A stretch of DNA of 64,000 nt from CAVXDY01 sp963760715 (GCA_963760715.1 CAVXDY010000003.1:496001-560000); one strand, 5' to 3'; shown: positions 34,460-42,832, numbered from the stretch's first letter. Program-made: numbers and translations. The notes: generated from the sequence alone by a model not told the origin.

Positions 34460-35403
34460 GAGGTCTGCGGGCCGGTGGACTCGACGCGGGCCCGGCTGCG
34501 CGTGGCCCAGAGCGAGGCCAGGATCGACGCGCCCAGGATCAGCACCACCGCGCCGAGGGTCATCCAGATGGGCGGGTCGTAGACCTCGCTGGTGAGCATC
34601 TTCAGCCCCACGACCCCGAGCACGACGGCCAGGCCGTAGTGCAGGTACTCGAAGCGCCCGAGCGCGCCGACGATCACGAAGTAGGCCGCGCGCAGCCCCA
34701 TGAGCGCGAAGCAGTTGGCGGCCAGGACGATGAACGCCTCGTTGGTGACGGCGAAGATCGCCGGGATCGAGTCGATCGCGAAGATCACGTCGGTGCTGGC
34801 GACCACCAGCAGCACGGCGAAGACCGGGGTCGCCAGCCGGCGCCCCTTCTCCCGCACGAACACCCGGTTGCCCCGGTAGTGCTCGGTGCTGGGCACGTAG
34901 CGCCGCACCAGCTGAAGGAGCCTGTTCTTGCCGGGATCGACCTCCTCGGTGCCGCTGCGCGCGAGGCGGTAGGCCGTGAAGATGAGGAAGGCCCCGAAGA
35001 CGTAGATGACCCAGTGGGCGGCGCCGAGGGCGACGGCGCCGATGCCGATGAATATCCCGCGGAACACCAGCGCGCCGAGCACGCCGAACAGCAGCACCCG
35101 CGGCTGCACCGCCTTCGGCACCGCGAAGTACGCGAAGATGACGGCGAAGACGAACAGGTTGTCGATCGAGAGGCTCCACTCGATCAGATAGCCCGAGACG
35201 TATTCGCCGGCCGCCTGGCCCCCCTGGGTGAGCGCCAGGACGATGGAGAAGCTCAGCCCGAGGGCGATCCAGACGAGGCTCCAGAGGGCGGCGGTCCTGA
35301 TCCGCACCTCGCGCTGGCCGCGGCCGAAGACCAGGAGGTCGATCGCCGCCAGAGCGAGGACGCCCACGATGAGGGCGATCCATGCCCAGAGGGGTGGTTC
35401 CAT
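34456..35403 (-). CDS. TerC/Alx family Mn exporter-like protein
   Basis: A 315-residue TerC/Alx membrane protein with about nine helices. It shows LIEWSLSIDNLFVFAVIFAYF and VASTDVIFAIDSIPAIFAVT, the two Asp-containing repeats diagnostic of the family, thought to bind the metal. Alx and related proteins export manganese. GAAGGAG precedes the ATG, and a yybP-ykoY riboswitch directly upstream implies induction by manganese. Length is normal for the family. Confidence 0.93.
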   Translation of the reverse strand: MEPPLWAWIALIVGVLALAAIDLLVFGRGQREVRIRTAALWSLVWIALGLSFSIVLALTQGGQAAGEYVSGYLIEWSLSIDNLFVFAVIFAYFAVPKAVQPRVLLFGVLGALVFRGIFIGIGAVALGAAHWVIYVFGAFLIFTAYRLARSGTEEVDPGKNRLLQLVRRYVPSTEHYRGNRVFVREKGRRLATPVFAVLLVVASTDVIFAIDSIPAIFAVTNEAFIVLAANCFALMGLRAAYFVIVGALGRFEYLHYGLAVVLGVVGLKMLTSEVYDPPIWMTLGAVVLILGASILASLWATRSRARVESTGPQTS

Positions 35404-35430
35404 GAGGACCAGCTCCTTCGACGCGGACGA

Positions 35431-35535
35431 CGGGCGTGCGCCGAAGGTCTCTCCCGCCCCGCCGTGGCGGGGCCGACGTCACCGGGCCGCGGGGGCCGTA
35501 CTGACGAGGACGTCGTTGGGGATACTCCCCTTGCG
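35431..35535 (-). ncRNA. yybP-ykoY manganese riboswitch
   Basis: On the minus strand, directly before terC, the leader shows the two conserved loops of this class: a 5' CAAGGGGAGTATCCCC helix-loop (35518-35533) and a 3' GGGAGAGACCTTCGGC segment (35439-35454) that together cradle Mn2+. Several GC-rich helices lie between. Such elements commonly sit upstream of terC-like and P-type exporter genes and turn them on when manganese is high. The leader continues ~28 nt to the gene start. Confidence 0.87.
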
Positions 35536-35548
35536 GTGAGGCCGGAGC

Positions 35549-36403
35549 TTAGCGCGCCCCGCTCGTGCGACGGCGCGAACGCGTCTTCGGGAGCTCGTCG
35601 GCGTACGCCAGGGCGACCGCCGCCTCGGGGCCGGCGGCCCGGAAGGTGAGACTCTCCTCGAGGTACAGGCCCACCGACTCGGCGTCGTGGTCGGTGTAGC
35701 CGATCGACAGGTCCTGGCCCACGACCAGCTCGAAGTCGTCGCCCCGCTGGCTCAGCACCACGGCCCCGTCGACGGCCGGCGCCCACACCACCGGGCCCCC
35801 CGTGATCAGGCGCAGGTGCTCGAGCACCGGGTACCCGCCGTGCTCGGTGGACTCGATCACGCCGGTGTAGCAGCGCGGCCCGAGCGCGATCGCGTAGGGC
35901 CCGCCCACGCCGGCGCGCCGCAGGGTCTCGATGGCCTGGGCCACGTGGTTCGGATAGCGGTGGTAGTCCTCGCTGATGGTGATCGGGGGGTGCGGCGAGG
36001 TGGCCACGAGGCCCTTCACCGCGGCCGAGGGGAACCCCTGGAACACCAGGCGGTCCTCCGCGAGCGCCGCCTGGCGGGCGGCCTCGATGACCACGTCCCA
36101 GTCGGCGTCGGGGGCGCCGCGGTCGGCGGCGTCGAGCTCGGACCGCGCCACCCGGAACGGGGTTCGCAGCTCCACCAGCGGCTGCACGCGGCGCAGGCGG
36201 CTCTCCACCTCGGCCGCCGGACCGGGGGCGACCGGGTCCACCCGGCCGAGGCCGAGCGCCGAGTGCTCCCAGCCGTGGGGGCCGGAGAAATCGACCAGCC
36301 GGCGGGCGGCGAGGAACGTGCGCAGCGCGCGCTGCGCCTCGTTCTCGATCTGCTCCCACGCCTCGTCGGAGATCGGCGCCAGCGGCCGCAGCAGATGGTT
36401 CAC
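35549..36403 (-). CDS. encapsulin shell protein
   Basis: A 284-residue family 1 encapsulin (HK97-fold, linocin M18 type). Typical segments are NHLLRPLAPISDEAWEQIENEA at the start, ARRLVDFSGPHGWEHSALGLG, the EAARQAALAEDRLVFQG helix and YAIALGPRCYTGVIES. These self-assemble into ~24-nm or larger shells that load enzymes carrying a C-terminal targeting peptide. The GTG start at 36403 overlaps the stop of the ferritin-like cargo gene (GTGA), so shell and cargo are translated together. Confidence 0.95.
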   Translation of the reverse strand: MNHLLRPLAPISDEAWEQIENEAQRALRTFLAARRLVDFSGPHGWEHSALGLGRVDPVAPGPAAEVESRLRRVQPLVELRTPFRVARSELDAADRGAPDADWDVVIEAARQAALAEDRLVFQGFPSAAVKGLVATSPHPPITISEDYHRYPNHVAQAIETLRRAGVGGPYAIALGPRCYTGVIESTEHGGYPVLEHLRLITGGPVVWAPAVDGAVVLSQRGDDFELVVGQDLSIGYTDHDAESVGLYLEESLTFRAAGPEAAVALAYADELPKTRSRRRTSGAR

Positions 36404-36792
36404 CGCTGCTCCTCGCCGCGCAGGGAGCCGATTCCGAGGCTGCCGTCGGCTGCTCCGGCGCCGCCCGGCCCGCCGCCCTCCCGGCCCATGGCCTCCTCCT
36501 CCAGGGCCAGGATCGACCCTTCGGAGAACAGGTAGGTGCGCAGGCTCTCGTCGAGCTTGGAGTCGTGGCGCCGCAGCCATTCGAGCGTCATCGCGGCGTG
36601 CTCGGTCTCCTCGTTCCGGTTGTGGGCGAGGATGTCCCTCAGCTCGGCGTCGCCGGTGGCGTCGATGCGCTGCTGGTACCAGTCCATCGCCTCGAGCTCC
36701 TCCATGAGCGACACGAGGCTGCGGTGCCGCTCGAGGGTCGGCGGCGCCAGGTCCTCCCTGGCCTCGTGCAGGCCCATGCTGGAATCCGCCAT
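36400..36792 (-). CDS. encapsulated ferritin-like cargo protein
   Basis: A 130-residue encapsulated ferritin (EncFtn). It has an E-x6-Y helix (SLMEELEAMDWYQQRI) and the E-x2-H motif (NRNEETEHAAMTLEWL), the ligands that form the ferroxidase site between two subunits. After a Gly-rich linker the protein ends in DGSLGIGSLRGEEQR, the classic SLGIGSL encapsulin-loading peptide. It oxidises Fe2+ for storage inside the shell. ATG 36792 follows GGGGAGGGG and overlaps the stop of the upstream gene (TGATG). Confidence 0.96.
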   Translation of the reverse strand: MADSSMGLHEAREDLAPPTLERHRSLVSLMEELEAMDWYQQRIDATGDAELRDILAHNRNEETEHAAMTLEWLRRHDSKLDESLRTYLFSEGSILALEEEAMGREGGGPGGAGAADGSLGIGSLRGEEQR

Positions 36793-37295
36793 CACCCCTC
36801 CCCGTCGAGATCGTCCACGGCCCCGTCAGGGGGGCCCGCCGCGAGTGGCACCCGCTCCCCGTCCGCGACCAACGTACCCGACAGCACCTCCCATTCGCGC
36901 GCGATGCGCGCCATCACCAGGTCGACGCGCGCCTCGCCCTGGGGCCCGCTGACCGGCACCACCAGGTTGGCCTGCGCCGCCGAGCCCCCGCCGGCGGGCA
37001 CGTCGCCCTCGGGCGGCCCCACGTGGACCGGGGTCCCCACGATCTCGGCCACGGCCGGATGGCGCGAGACGTAGCGCTTGGCCGCGGCGCCCGGCTGGTG
37101 CCGCGCCCGGCGCCAGCTGCGCCACACCACCACCACGATCACCGCGAGGAAGGCGTACGCCATCACGCCGCCGACGATCGACAGCGTGCTGTCCGAGATG
37201 TGCTGGCGCCGGAAGACGAACGCCACCACCGCGAAGCTGCCGAACAGGACGCCCGCCACCAGCATCAGCGTGCGCTGCGCCGTGCGGTCGAGCAT
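36792..37295 (-). CDS. membrane protein, Coa1/Tim21-like domain
   Basis: A 167-residue protein with two N-terminal membrane helices (TLMLVAGVLFGSFAVVAFVF and IVGGVMAYAFLAVIVVVVW), then a soluble domain with the pattern 'VGTPVxVG...AxLxxPVSGPQGEARVDLxxAR...WEVLSGTLxADGxRV'. This is like Coa1/Tim21-type domains found in various membrane proteins. No role in encapsulation is known. Its ATG overlaps the gltX stop (TGATG), and its stop overlaps the cargo start, so it is wired into the operon. Confidence 0.7.
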   Translation of the reverse strand: MLDRTAQRTLMLVAGVLFGSFAVVAFVFRRQHISDSTLSIVGGVMAYAFLAVIVVVVWRSWRRARHQPGAAAKRYVSRHPAVAEIVGTPVHVGPPEGDVPAGGGSAAQANLVVPVSGPQGEARVDLVMARIAREWEVLSGTLVADGERVPLAAGPPDGAVDDLDGEG

Positions 37296-38767
37296 CACGC
37301 CGTGGCCCAGATGTCGGCGAGCCGGCCCAGGGTCTCGCGGTAGCGCGCGAACGCCTCCTCGCGGCCGAGCAGGGCCAGGCTCTCGTAGATGCCGGTGGAC
37401 ACGAGGCGCCCGGTGATGGCGATGCGCTGGGGCTCCAGGAAGTCGCGCGCGGCCTCCCCCATCACGTGCAGCTGGTCCTGCAGGGCGTCCTTGACCGCAT
37501 CGGTTGTCCATTCGGGAAGGGTCTCCAGCCGTCCGAGGCCCCCTCCGATCACCTGGATGGAGTGCTTGACGTCGCGCGTCAGGACCTCCCACGCCTCCGG
37601 CTCGATCTCCAGCGGGCCGAAGAGCCAGCCGGCCAGGTCGTCGTACTCGGCGAGGGTGCTGATCTTGCGCTTCACCAGGGGCGCGCTGGCACGCGCCAGC
37701 GCCTCGGCATCCTCGCCCCGCGCGGCCAGGTAGCCGGTCTTGTCGAGGTACCCGACGAGCACCTCCTCGAACTCCTCGTTCGGCATCAGGCGCATGTGGC
37801 GCCCGTTCATCACCTGCAGCTTCCTGAGGTCGAAGACGGCCGGGCTCTTGGAGATGCGCGCGACCGAGAAGGCCTCCACCAGCTCCGGCACCGTGAACAT
37901 GGTGGTCTTGTCGTCGAAGCTCCATCCCAGCAGCGCCAGGGCGTTGACCACCGCCCGCGGGATGAAGCCCGCCTCCTCCAGGTCCTCGACCGACGCCGCC
38001 CCGTGGCGCTTGCTGAGCTTGCGCTTGTCCTCGCCCAGGATGAGCGGGATGTGGGCGTACTCCGGCGGGCTGCCGCCCAGCGCGCGGATCACCATCATCT
38101 GCTTGGGCGTGTTGGAGATGTGGTCCTCGCCGCGGATCACGTGGCTGATGCCCATGTCCAGGTCGTCCACCGCCGCCGCGAGGTTGTAGGTGGGCGTGCC
38201 GTCCGAGCGCGCCACCACGAAGTCCTCGATCTGGGCGTGGTCGAAGGTGACCGGCCCGCGCACGTAGTCGTCGATCACCGTGGTGCCGGGGATCTCGACC
38301 GCGAAGCGCCACACCGGCGCCCGGCCCGCGGCCTCCAGCTCGGCGATCTCGCCGGCGTCCCGGTCGCGCCGGCCGCGCACCACCGGGGCGCGCCTGTCGG
38401 CCCGGGCGGCGGCGCGCTGGGCCTCGAGCTCCTCGTCGGACTCGTAGGCCGGATACACGGCGCCGGCGGCCCGCAGGCGCTCGACCGCGTCGGCGTAGAC
38501 GTGGCCGCGCTCGCTCTGGCGGAAGGGCCCCTCGTCCCAGTCGAGCCCCAGCCAGGTGAGCGCGCGCAGGATCTCGGCCTCGCTGGCGTCCGTGGAGCGC
38601 TCGCGGTCGGTGTCCTCGACGCGCAGAACGAAGGTCCCCCCGGTGTGCCGGGCCACCAGCCAGTTGAACAGCGCCGTGCGCGCCGCCCCCACGTGCAGGT
38701 TTCCGGTGGGACTGGGGGCGAATCGCACCCGCGCCGGGCCGGTCACCTCGGGTCGCTCCCTCGCCAC
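37295..38767 (-). CDS. gltX: glutamyl-tRNA synthetase
   Basis: A class I glutamyl-tRNA synthetase of about 490 residues. It shows the HIGH-type motif PSPTGNLHVGAAR, the ARTALFNWLVARHTGGTFVLRVEDTDRER segment, IRGEDHISNTPKQ, and the KMSKS-type LSKRHGA. No Cys-rich zinc insert is seen. The GTG at 38767 is preceded by TATCCT with a 6-nt gap, so the mRNA is probably leaderless; GTG 38746 is the alternative. It heads a four-gene coupled operon with encapsulin genes and is divergent from nfo. Confidence 0.95.
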   Translation of the reverse strand: MARERPEVTGPARVRFAPSPTGNLHVGAARTALFNWLVARHTGGTFVLRVEDTDRERSTDASEAEILRALTWLGLDWDEGPFRQSERGHVYADAVERLRAAGAVYPAYESDEELEAQRAAARADRRAPVVRGRRDRDAGEIAELEAAGRAPVWRFAVEIPGTTVIDDYVRGPVTFDHAQIEDFVVARSDGTPTYNLAAAVDDLDMGISHVIRGEDHISNTPKQMMVIRALGGSPPEYAHIPLILGEDKRKLSKRHGAASVEDLEEAGFIPRAVVNALALLGWSFDDKTTMFTVPELVEAFSVARISKSPAVFDLRKLQVMNGRHMRLMPNEEFEEVLVGYLDKTGYLAARGEDAEALARASAPLVKRKISTLAEYDDLAGWLFGPLEIEPEAWEVLTRDVKHSIQVIGGGLGRLETLPEWTTDAVKDALQDQLHVMGEAARDFLEPQRIAITGRLVSTGIYESLALLGREEAFARYRETLGRLADIWATA

Positions 38768-38772
38768 GACCG

Positions 38773-38779
38773 TAGGATA
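38773..38779. promoter_or_regulatory. overlapping divergent -10 elements, gltX / nfo
   Basis: TAGGATA reads as TAGGAT on the plus strand (7 nt before the nfo GTG) and TATCCT on the minus strand (6 nt before the gltX GTG). The start codons are only 18 bp apart, so both messages would be leaderless and polymerases would exclude each other. Confidence 0.55.
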
Positions 38780-38785
38780 GTCCTC

Positions 38786-39694
38786 GTGAGATTCGGTGCC
38801 CACGTCTCGTCGTCCGGCGGGATCAGCAAGGCGATCGGCCGTGGCCGCGACCTGGGCTGCGAGAGCCTGCAGGTGTTCACGCACAACCCGCGCACCTGGC
38901 GCCCGATCAACCACACGGAGGAGGAGATCGCCGCCTTCCGCTCCGGGGCGGCCGAGGCCGGGATGGGCCCGCTGGTGAGCCACGGCCTCTACCTCATCAA
39001 CCTCGGAGCCCCCGACCGCGAGGTGCCCACCGGTCCCCCCGGCAAGCCCGCGGTGGGCACGCGCAACATCTACCGGTCGTCGGTGGAGAGCCTGGGGCAG
39101 CACCTCACCGTCGGCGAGGCCCTCGGCCTGGAGGGCGTCGTCCTGCACGTCGGCTCCTTCAAGGGGTCGAAGGAGGGCGAGTCCATCGAGCGGATCGGCG
39201 CCGGCATCGCCGAGGCGCTTCAGGCCGGCCCGGGCGACTGCGCCGTGTTCCTCGAGAACACCGCCGGTGCGGGCGACACCATCGGCCGCTCCTTCGCGCA
39301 GCTCCGGGCCGTCTTCGACGCCGTCGGGCACCCCTCGCGGCTGGGCTTCTGCCTCGACTCGCAGCACCTGTTCGCCTCGGGCTACCCGGTGCACGAGGAG
39401 GGCGGGATCGACCGGGTGCTGGCGGAGTTCGACCAGGTCGTGGGCCTCGAACGCCTGCGCTGCCTGCACCTGAACGACTCCAAGGTGGCCTTCGCCTCCA
39501 ACCGCGACCGCCACGAGAACCTGGGCGACGGCGAGATCGGCGAGGACGGCATGCGCCGCATCCTGGGGTGCCCCGACCTCCAGGGGCTCCCCGTCATCCT
39601 CGAGGTGCCCGGCCTGGATGGGAGCGGCCCCGACCTCGAGAACATGGCCCGCGCCAGGCGCTTCCACGAGGAGGGCCTGGCCCTGCGGACGTAG
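38786..39694 (+). CDS. nfo: endonuclease IV (AP endonuclease)
   Basis: A 302-residue deoxyribonuclease IV, a zinc TIM-barrel that nicks DNA at abasic sites. Family marks are MRFGAHVSSSGGISKAI, QVFTHNPRTW, HGLYLINLG, LEGVVLHVGS, VFLENTAG, LGFCLDSQHLFASGY (metal ligands Asp and His), LHLNDSK and RHENLGDGEIG. Slightly shorter than some family members but complete. GTG start 38786 lies 7 nt after TAGGAT with no ribosome site, indicating a leaderless message. Confidence 0.95.
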   Translation: MRFGAHVSSSGGISKAIGRGRDLGCESLQVFTHNPRTWRPINHTEEEIAAFRSGAAEAGMGPLVSHGLYLINLGAPDREVPTGPPGKPAVGTRNIYRSSVESLGQHLTVGEALGLEGVVLHVGSFKGSKEGESIERIGAGIAEALQAGPGDCAVFLENTAGAGDTIGRSFAQLRAVFDAVGHPSRLGFCLDSQHLFASGYPVHEEGGIDRVLAEFDQVVGLERLRCLHLNDSKVAFASNRDRHENLGDGEIGEDGMRRILGCPDLQGLPVILEVPGLDGSGPDLENMARARRFHEEGLALRT

Positions 39695-39745
39695 CCCGTC
39701 CCCGGCGGGCGCGCGAGGGGCCGTTGCTAACCTGACGGCCGTCGC

Positions 39746-39816
39746 GCGGGTGTAGCTCAACGGTAGAGCAATGGCCTTCCAAGCCACAGACGGGGGTTCG
39801 ACTCCCCTCACCCGCT
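39746..39816 (+). tRNA. tRNA-Gly (TCC anticodon)
   Basis: Cloverleaf on the plus strand: acceptor GCGGGTG/CACCCGC, D-arm GCTC...GAGC, anticodon loop CTTCCAA (anticodon TCC, reading GGA) on a stem with one A-C mismatch at its base, T-arm GGGGG TTCGACT CCCCT (one G-T pair), discriminator T. CCA is not encoded. TAACCT at 39728-39733 is a fitting -10. Confidence 0.95.
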
Positions 39817-39835
39817 TGGAGCCGTGATTCCCGGC

Positions 39836-39864
39836 CGTGATGACGGCGTGACCGGCGCGTGAGA
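39836..39864 (+). promoter_or_regulatory. three CGTGANN repeats at 11-bp spacing (SARP-type box)
   Basis: CGTGATG (39836), CGTGACC (39847) and CGTGAGA (39858) are heptamers with exactly 11-bp period and 4-bp spacers, i.e. one helical turn. A looser CGTGATT precedes at 39823. This is the layout of binding sites for SARP/AfsR-type regulators. It lies 50 bp before the first gene of the alpha-dioxygenase operon, and an equal array precedes the SARP-type regulator at 46280. Confidence 0.65.
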
Positions 39865-39913
39865 GCCGGCTGGTGAGGTGCGACCGCAACGGTCCCCCAC
39901 CACGAGGTCTCCC

Positions 39914-40204
39914 ATGCTGGACGAGCTGACGCACGACCGCGGTGAGAAGCCGGCGGGCGAGGAACCCGGCCGGGTGGGCCTCGCGGCGGCGCTGCGGTCC
40001 GCCCGGCGGTGGGTGGGCCGGGTGCCCGGCGTCGTGGCCGTGCTGCCCAGCACCCGGGCGGCCGCCCCGACGCTGGAGGTGTGGGTCGAGCCGGGCACCC
40101 CGCCGGGGACCGTCCCGGACGAGCACCGGGGCGTGCCCGTGGACCTGCGGGAGGCCCGCGGGATCTCGGCGTTCTCGGCGGAGGTGGACGAGGCGCGCCC
40201 GTGA
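39914..40204 (+). CDS. small hypothetical protein
   Basis: A 96-residue soluble protein, starting MLDELTHDRGEKPAGE, with no recognisable domain. It has one short hydrophobic helix (VGRVPGVVAVLPST) and then PTLEVWVEPGTPPGTVPDEH and VDLREARGISAF, which suggests a small alpha/beta fold. GAGG lies near the ATG. It sits first in the operon behind the SARP-type boxes, 33 bp before the alpha-dioxygenase, so it may be its partner (inference). Confidence 0.6.
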   Translation: MLDELTHDRGEKPAGEEPGRVGLAAALRSARRWVGRVPGVVAVLPSTRAAAPTLEVWVEPGTPPGTVPDEHRGVPVDLREARGISAFSAEVDEARP

Positions 40205-40237
40205 CGGCCGCGGGATCGTGCGGATAGGCTCGTGCCC

Positions 40238-42091
40238 GTGAACGCGGGCGCCGAGCGGATGTTCCGGTGGGTCCTGCTGCGGGTGGGCGACGGCCTCGAG
40301 CGCCGGCGGCCGTGGCACGAGCAGCCCCGGCTGCTCGGGCTGGTGTGCCTGCTCGCCATCCGCACCCGGCTGCGCGCGCACAACCTCTACGAGGCGACGG
40401 CGACCCCGGAGGGCGGCGAGGCCCCGCGCGGCCCGACGCCGGGCACCGTCCCGCCGCCGCGCCGGGAGCGCACGGCCGACGGCTCGTTCACGGACCCCGG
40501 CCGGCCCGCCACGGGCGCGGCCGGCGCGCCCTTCGGCCGGAACCAGCCGCTCTGGAGCGGGCCTCCGGCGGGCGACCTGCTCGACCCCAACCCGCGCGAG
40601 GTGAGCGAGGCGCTCCTGGCCCGCAACGGGACGATCCAGGAGGCGACGATCCTGAACCTGCTGGCCGCCGCCTGGCTGCAGTTCATGGTTCACGATTGGA
40701 TGAGCCACGGGAAGGGCGTGCGCGACGAGCGCGTCGAGGTGCCGCTTCCCCCCGGCGACGACTGGCCCTCGCCCGGCGACACCATGGAGATCGTGCGCAC
40801 GCCGCCGGCGACGGGGCGGCCCGCTCCGGGCGGCCCGCCGGTGTTCTCCAACACCGAGACGCACTGGTGGGACGGGTCCCAGCTCTACGGCAGCTCGGCC
40901 GAGCGGCAGCGGCTGCTGAGGACCCTCGCCGGCGACGGCAAGCTGCGGCTGGAGGCCGACGGCCGGCTGCCCCTCGAGGGCGACACCGGGATCGACCTGA
41001 CGGGCGTCAACGGCAACTGGTGGCTGGGCCTGTCGCTGCTGCACGACCTCTTCGCGCGGGAGCACAACGCGATCTGCGACCACCTGGCCTTCAACCACCC
41101 CGGCTGGGACGACGAGCGCCTCTTCCAGACGGCCCGGATGGTCAACGCCGCCGTGATGGCCAAGATCCACACGGTCGAGTGGACGCTCGCCATCCTCCCC
41201 CACCCCACGGTCCAGGCGGCGCTGCGCGGGAACTGGTGGGGGATCCTGGGCCCGCGCTGCCCCCGCCGGCTGCGCGAGCGGGTGCGCTGGGACTTCCTCA
41301 CCGGCATCCCCGGGTCGCGGCGCGACGACCACGGCGTGCCCTACTCGATCACCGAGGAGTTCGTCTCCGTCTACCGGATGCACCCGCTGCTGCCCGACCA
41401 GATCACCCTCCGCTCGGCCGCCGGCGGACACGACGACCTCGGCCGCCTGACCCTTCTCGAGATGACCGGCCGCCACGCTCGCCACGTCACCGACTGCCGC
41501 GCCCTGCCGGACCTCTGGTACTCGTTCGGCGTCCAGCACCCGGGCGCGCTGTGCCTGCACAACTTCCCCGACACGCTGCGCAGCCTGATGCGCGAGACCC
41601 GGGACGCCCTCGGCGCGGAGCGGCGCGTGGACGTCTCCACCATCGACCTCCTGCGCGACCGCGAGCGGGGGGTGCCGCGCTACAACGAGTTCCGCAGGAT
41701 GCTGAGGCTGGCGCCCGCGGAGAGCTTCGGCGCGCTCACCGGCGAGGGCCGCGACGACGCCCCGCAGGCCGCGCGGATCGCCGGGCTCTACGGCGACGTG
41801 GAGCGCGTGGACCTGATGGTGGGCCTGTACGCCGAGCCCCTCCTGCCGGGCTTCGGCTTCAGCGAGACGGCCTTCCGGATCTTCGTGCTCATGGCCTCGC
41901 GGCGGCTGAAGTCGGACCCGTTCTTCACCGACGACTTCCGGCCCGAGGTCTACAGCCCCGAGGGGATGCGGTGGATCGAGGACGCCTCGATGGCCGCCGT
42001 CGTGGGACGCCACGTCCCGGACCTGCGCGGCCGGCTGCGCGCCCTGCGCAACCCGTTCGCGCCCTGGGACGATCCGGGGAACCACCGGTGA
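40238..42091 (+). CDS. fatty-acid alpha-dioxygenase-like haem peroxidase
   Basis: An animal-peroxidase superfamily haem enzyme of about 617 residues. The distal His ~152 lies in QFMVHDWMSH; YRMHPLLPD holds Tyr ~379 and proximal His ~382, the same three-residue spacing as Tyr386/His389 in plant alpha-dioxygenase, and NTETHWWDGSQLYG matches the same group. Alpha-dioxygenases add O2 to C2 of fatty acids, giving 2-hydroperoxides. A peroxidase function is the alternative. No signal peptide is seen, though the N-terminus has a hydrophobic helix. GTG 40238 is 7 nt after TAGGCT (a leaderless start); GTG 40232 is nearer. Confidence 0.87.
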   Translation: MNAGAERMFRWVLLRVGDGLERRRPWHEQPRLLGLVCLLAIRTRLRAHNLYEATATPEGGEAPRGPTPGTVPPPRRERTADGSFTDPGRPATGAAGAPFGRNQPLWSGPPAGDLLDPNPREVSEALLARNGTIQEATILNLLAAAWLQFMVHDWMSHGKGVRDERVEVPLPPGDDWPSPGDTMEIVRTPPATGRPAPGGPPVFSNTETHWWDGSQLYGSSAERQRLLRTLAGDGKLRLEADGRLPLEGDTGIDLTGVNGNWWLGLSLLHDLFAREHNAICDHLAFNHPGWDDERLFQTARMVNAAVMAKIHTVEWTLAILPHPTVQAALRGNWWGILGPRCPRRLRERVRWDFLTGIPGSRRDDHGVPYSITEEFVSVYRMHPLLPDQITLRSAAGGHDDLGRLTLLEMTGRHARHVTDCRALPDLWYSFGVQHPGALCLHNFPDTLRSLMRETRDALGAERRVDVSTIDLLRDRERGVPRYNEFRRMLRLAPAESFGALTGEGRDDAPQAARIAGLYGDVERVDLMVGLYAEPLLPGFGFSETAFRIFVLMASRRLKSDPFFTDDFRPEVYSPEGMRWIEDASMAAVVGRHVPDLRGRLRALRNPFAPWDDPGNHR

Positions 42092-42831
42092 CCGGCCCTC
42101 CGATCCACGCGATCACCGACGGCACCTCCGGGCGGGTGCACGCCTTCCTGCTCGACTGGGGCGAGGGCCTGACCCTCATCGACACGCTGTCCAGCGACAC
42201 GGGGGAGGTCGTCCTGGCGGAGATGGCGCGCCTGGGCCGTCCGGTGGGCGACCTGAAGCGCATCGTGCTCACCCACGCCCACCGCTCCCACGTGCGGGGC
42301 GCCGCCCGCCTGCGCGAGCTGAGCGGCGCCCAGGTGATCGCCAACGCCTGGGAGGGTGAGATCATCGCCGGCGAGCGCCCCTCGGCGGCGACCGGCTTCC
42401 TCCCCCGCCGCCCCCTCCGCGTCTACCAGCTCCAGTTCGGGCTCAACGTGGGCTACTACGTGGAGCGGTACCTGCACCGCCGGCCGGCGTTCGTGAGCTT
42501 CCCGGCGTGCGAGCCCGACCGCACGATCGGCGACGGCGACATGATCGGCCCCCTCCAGGTGATCCACACGCCCGGGCACACCGACGGCAGCATGTCGTTC
42601 TACTGGCCCGCCCAGCGGGCGCTCTTCACGGGCGACGTGGTGGTCACCTGGCCGCGCCTGGAGGCCGGCTGGCAGGGCCTCAGCACCGACATGGACGCGA
42701 ACCGCCGCTCGCTGAGCCAGCTCGCCACCGTGGGCGAGGTCGAGTTCGTGGGCAGCGGCCACGGCCCGCCGCTCGTCGATGACGCCGCGGTGAGGCTGCG
42801 CGACCTGCTGGCGGGAGCCCGGAGGGGCTAG
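42088..42831 (+). CDS. metallo-beta-lactamase fold protein
   Basis: A 247-residue beta-lactamase-fold protein, starting at a GTGA overlap with the dioxygenase stop. It shows GRVHAFLLDWGEGLTLIDTL, the metal loop THAHRSHVRGA (Ser replaces the usual Asp in HxHxDH), IHTPGHTDGSM, LFTGDVV and GSGHGPPL. So most metal ligands are kept but one second-site residue is altered, perhaps giving a one-metal enzyme. As partner of an alpha-dioxygenase it may process the hydroperoxide or its aldehyde or thioester product (inference). Confidence 0.85.
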   Translation: MTGPPIHAITDGTSGRVHAFLLDWGEGLTLIDTLSSDTGEVVLAEMARLGRPVGDLKRIVLTHAHRSHVRGAARLRELSGAQVIANAWEGEIIAGERPSAATGFLPRRPLRVYQLQFGLNVGYYVERYLHRRPAFVSFPACEPDRTIGDGDMIGPLQVIHTPGHTDGSMSFYWPAQRALFTGDVVVTWPRLEAGWQGLSTDMDANRRSLSQLATVGEVEFVGSGHGPPLVDDAAVRLRDLLAGARRG

Positions 42832-42832
42832 C

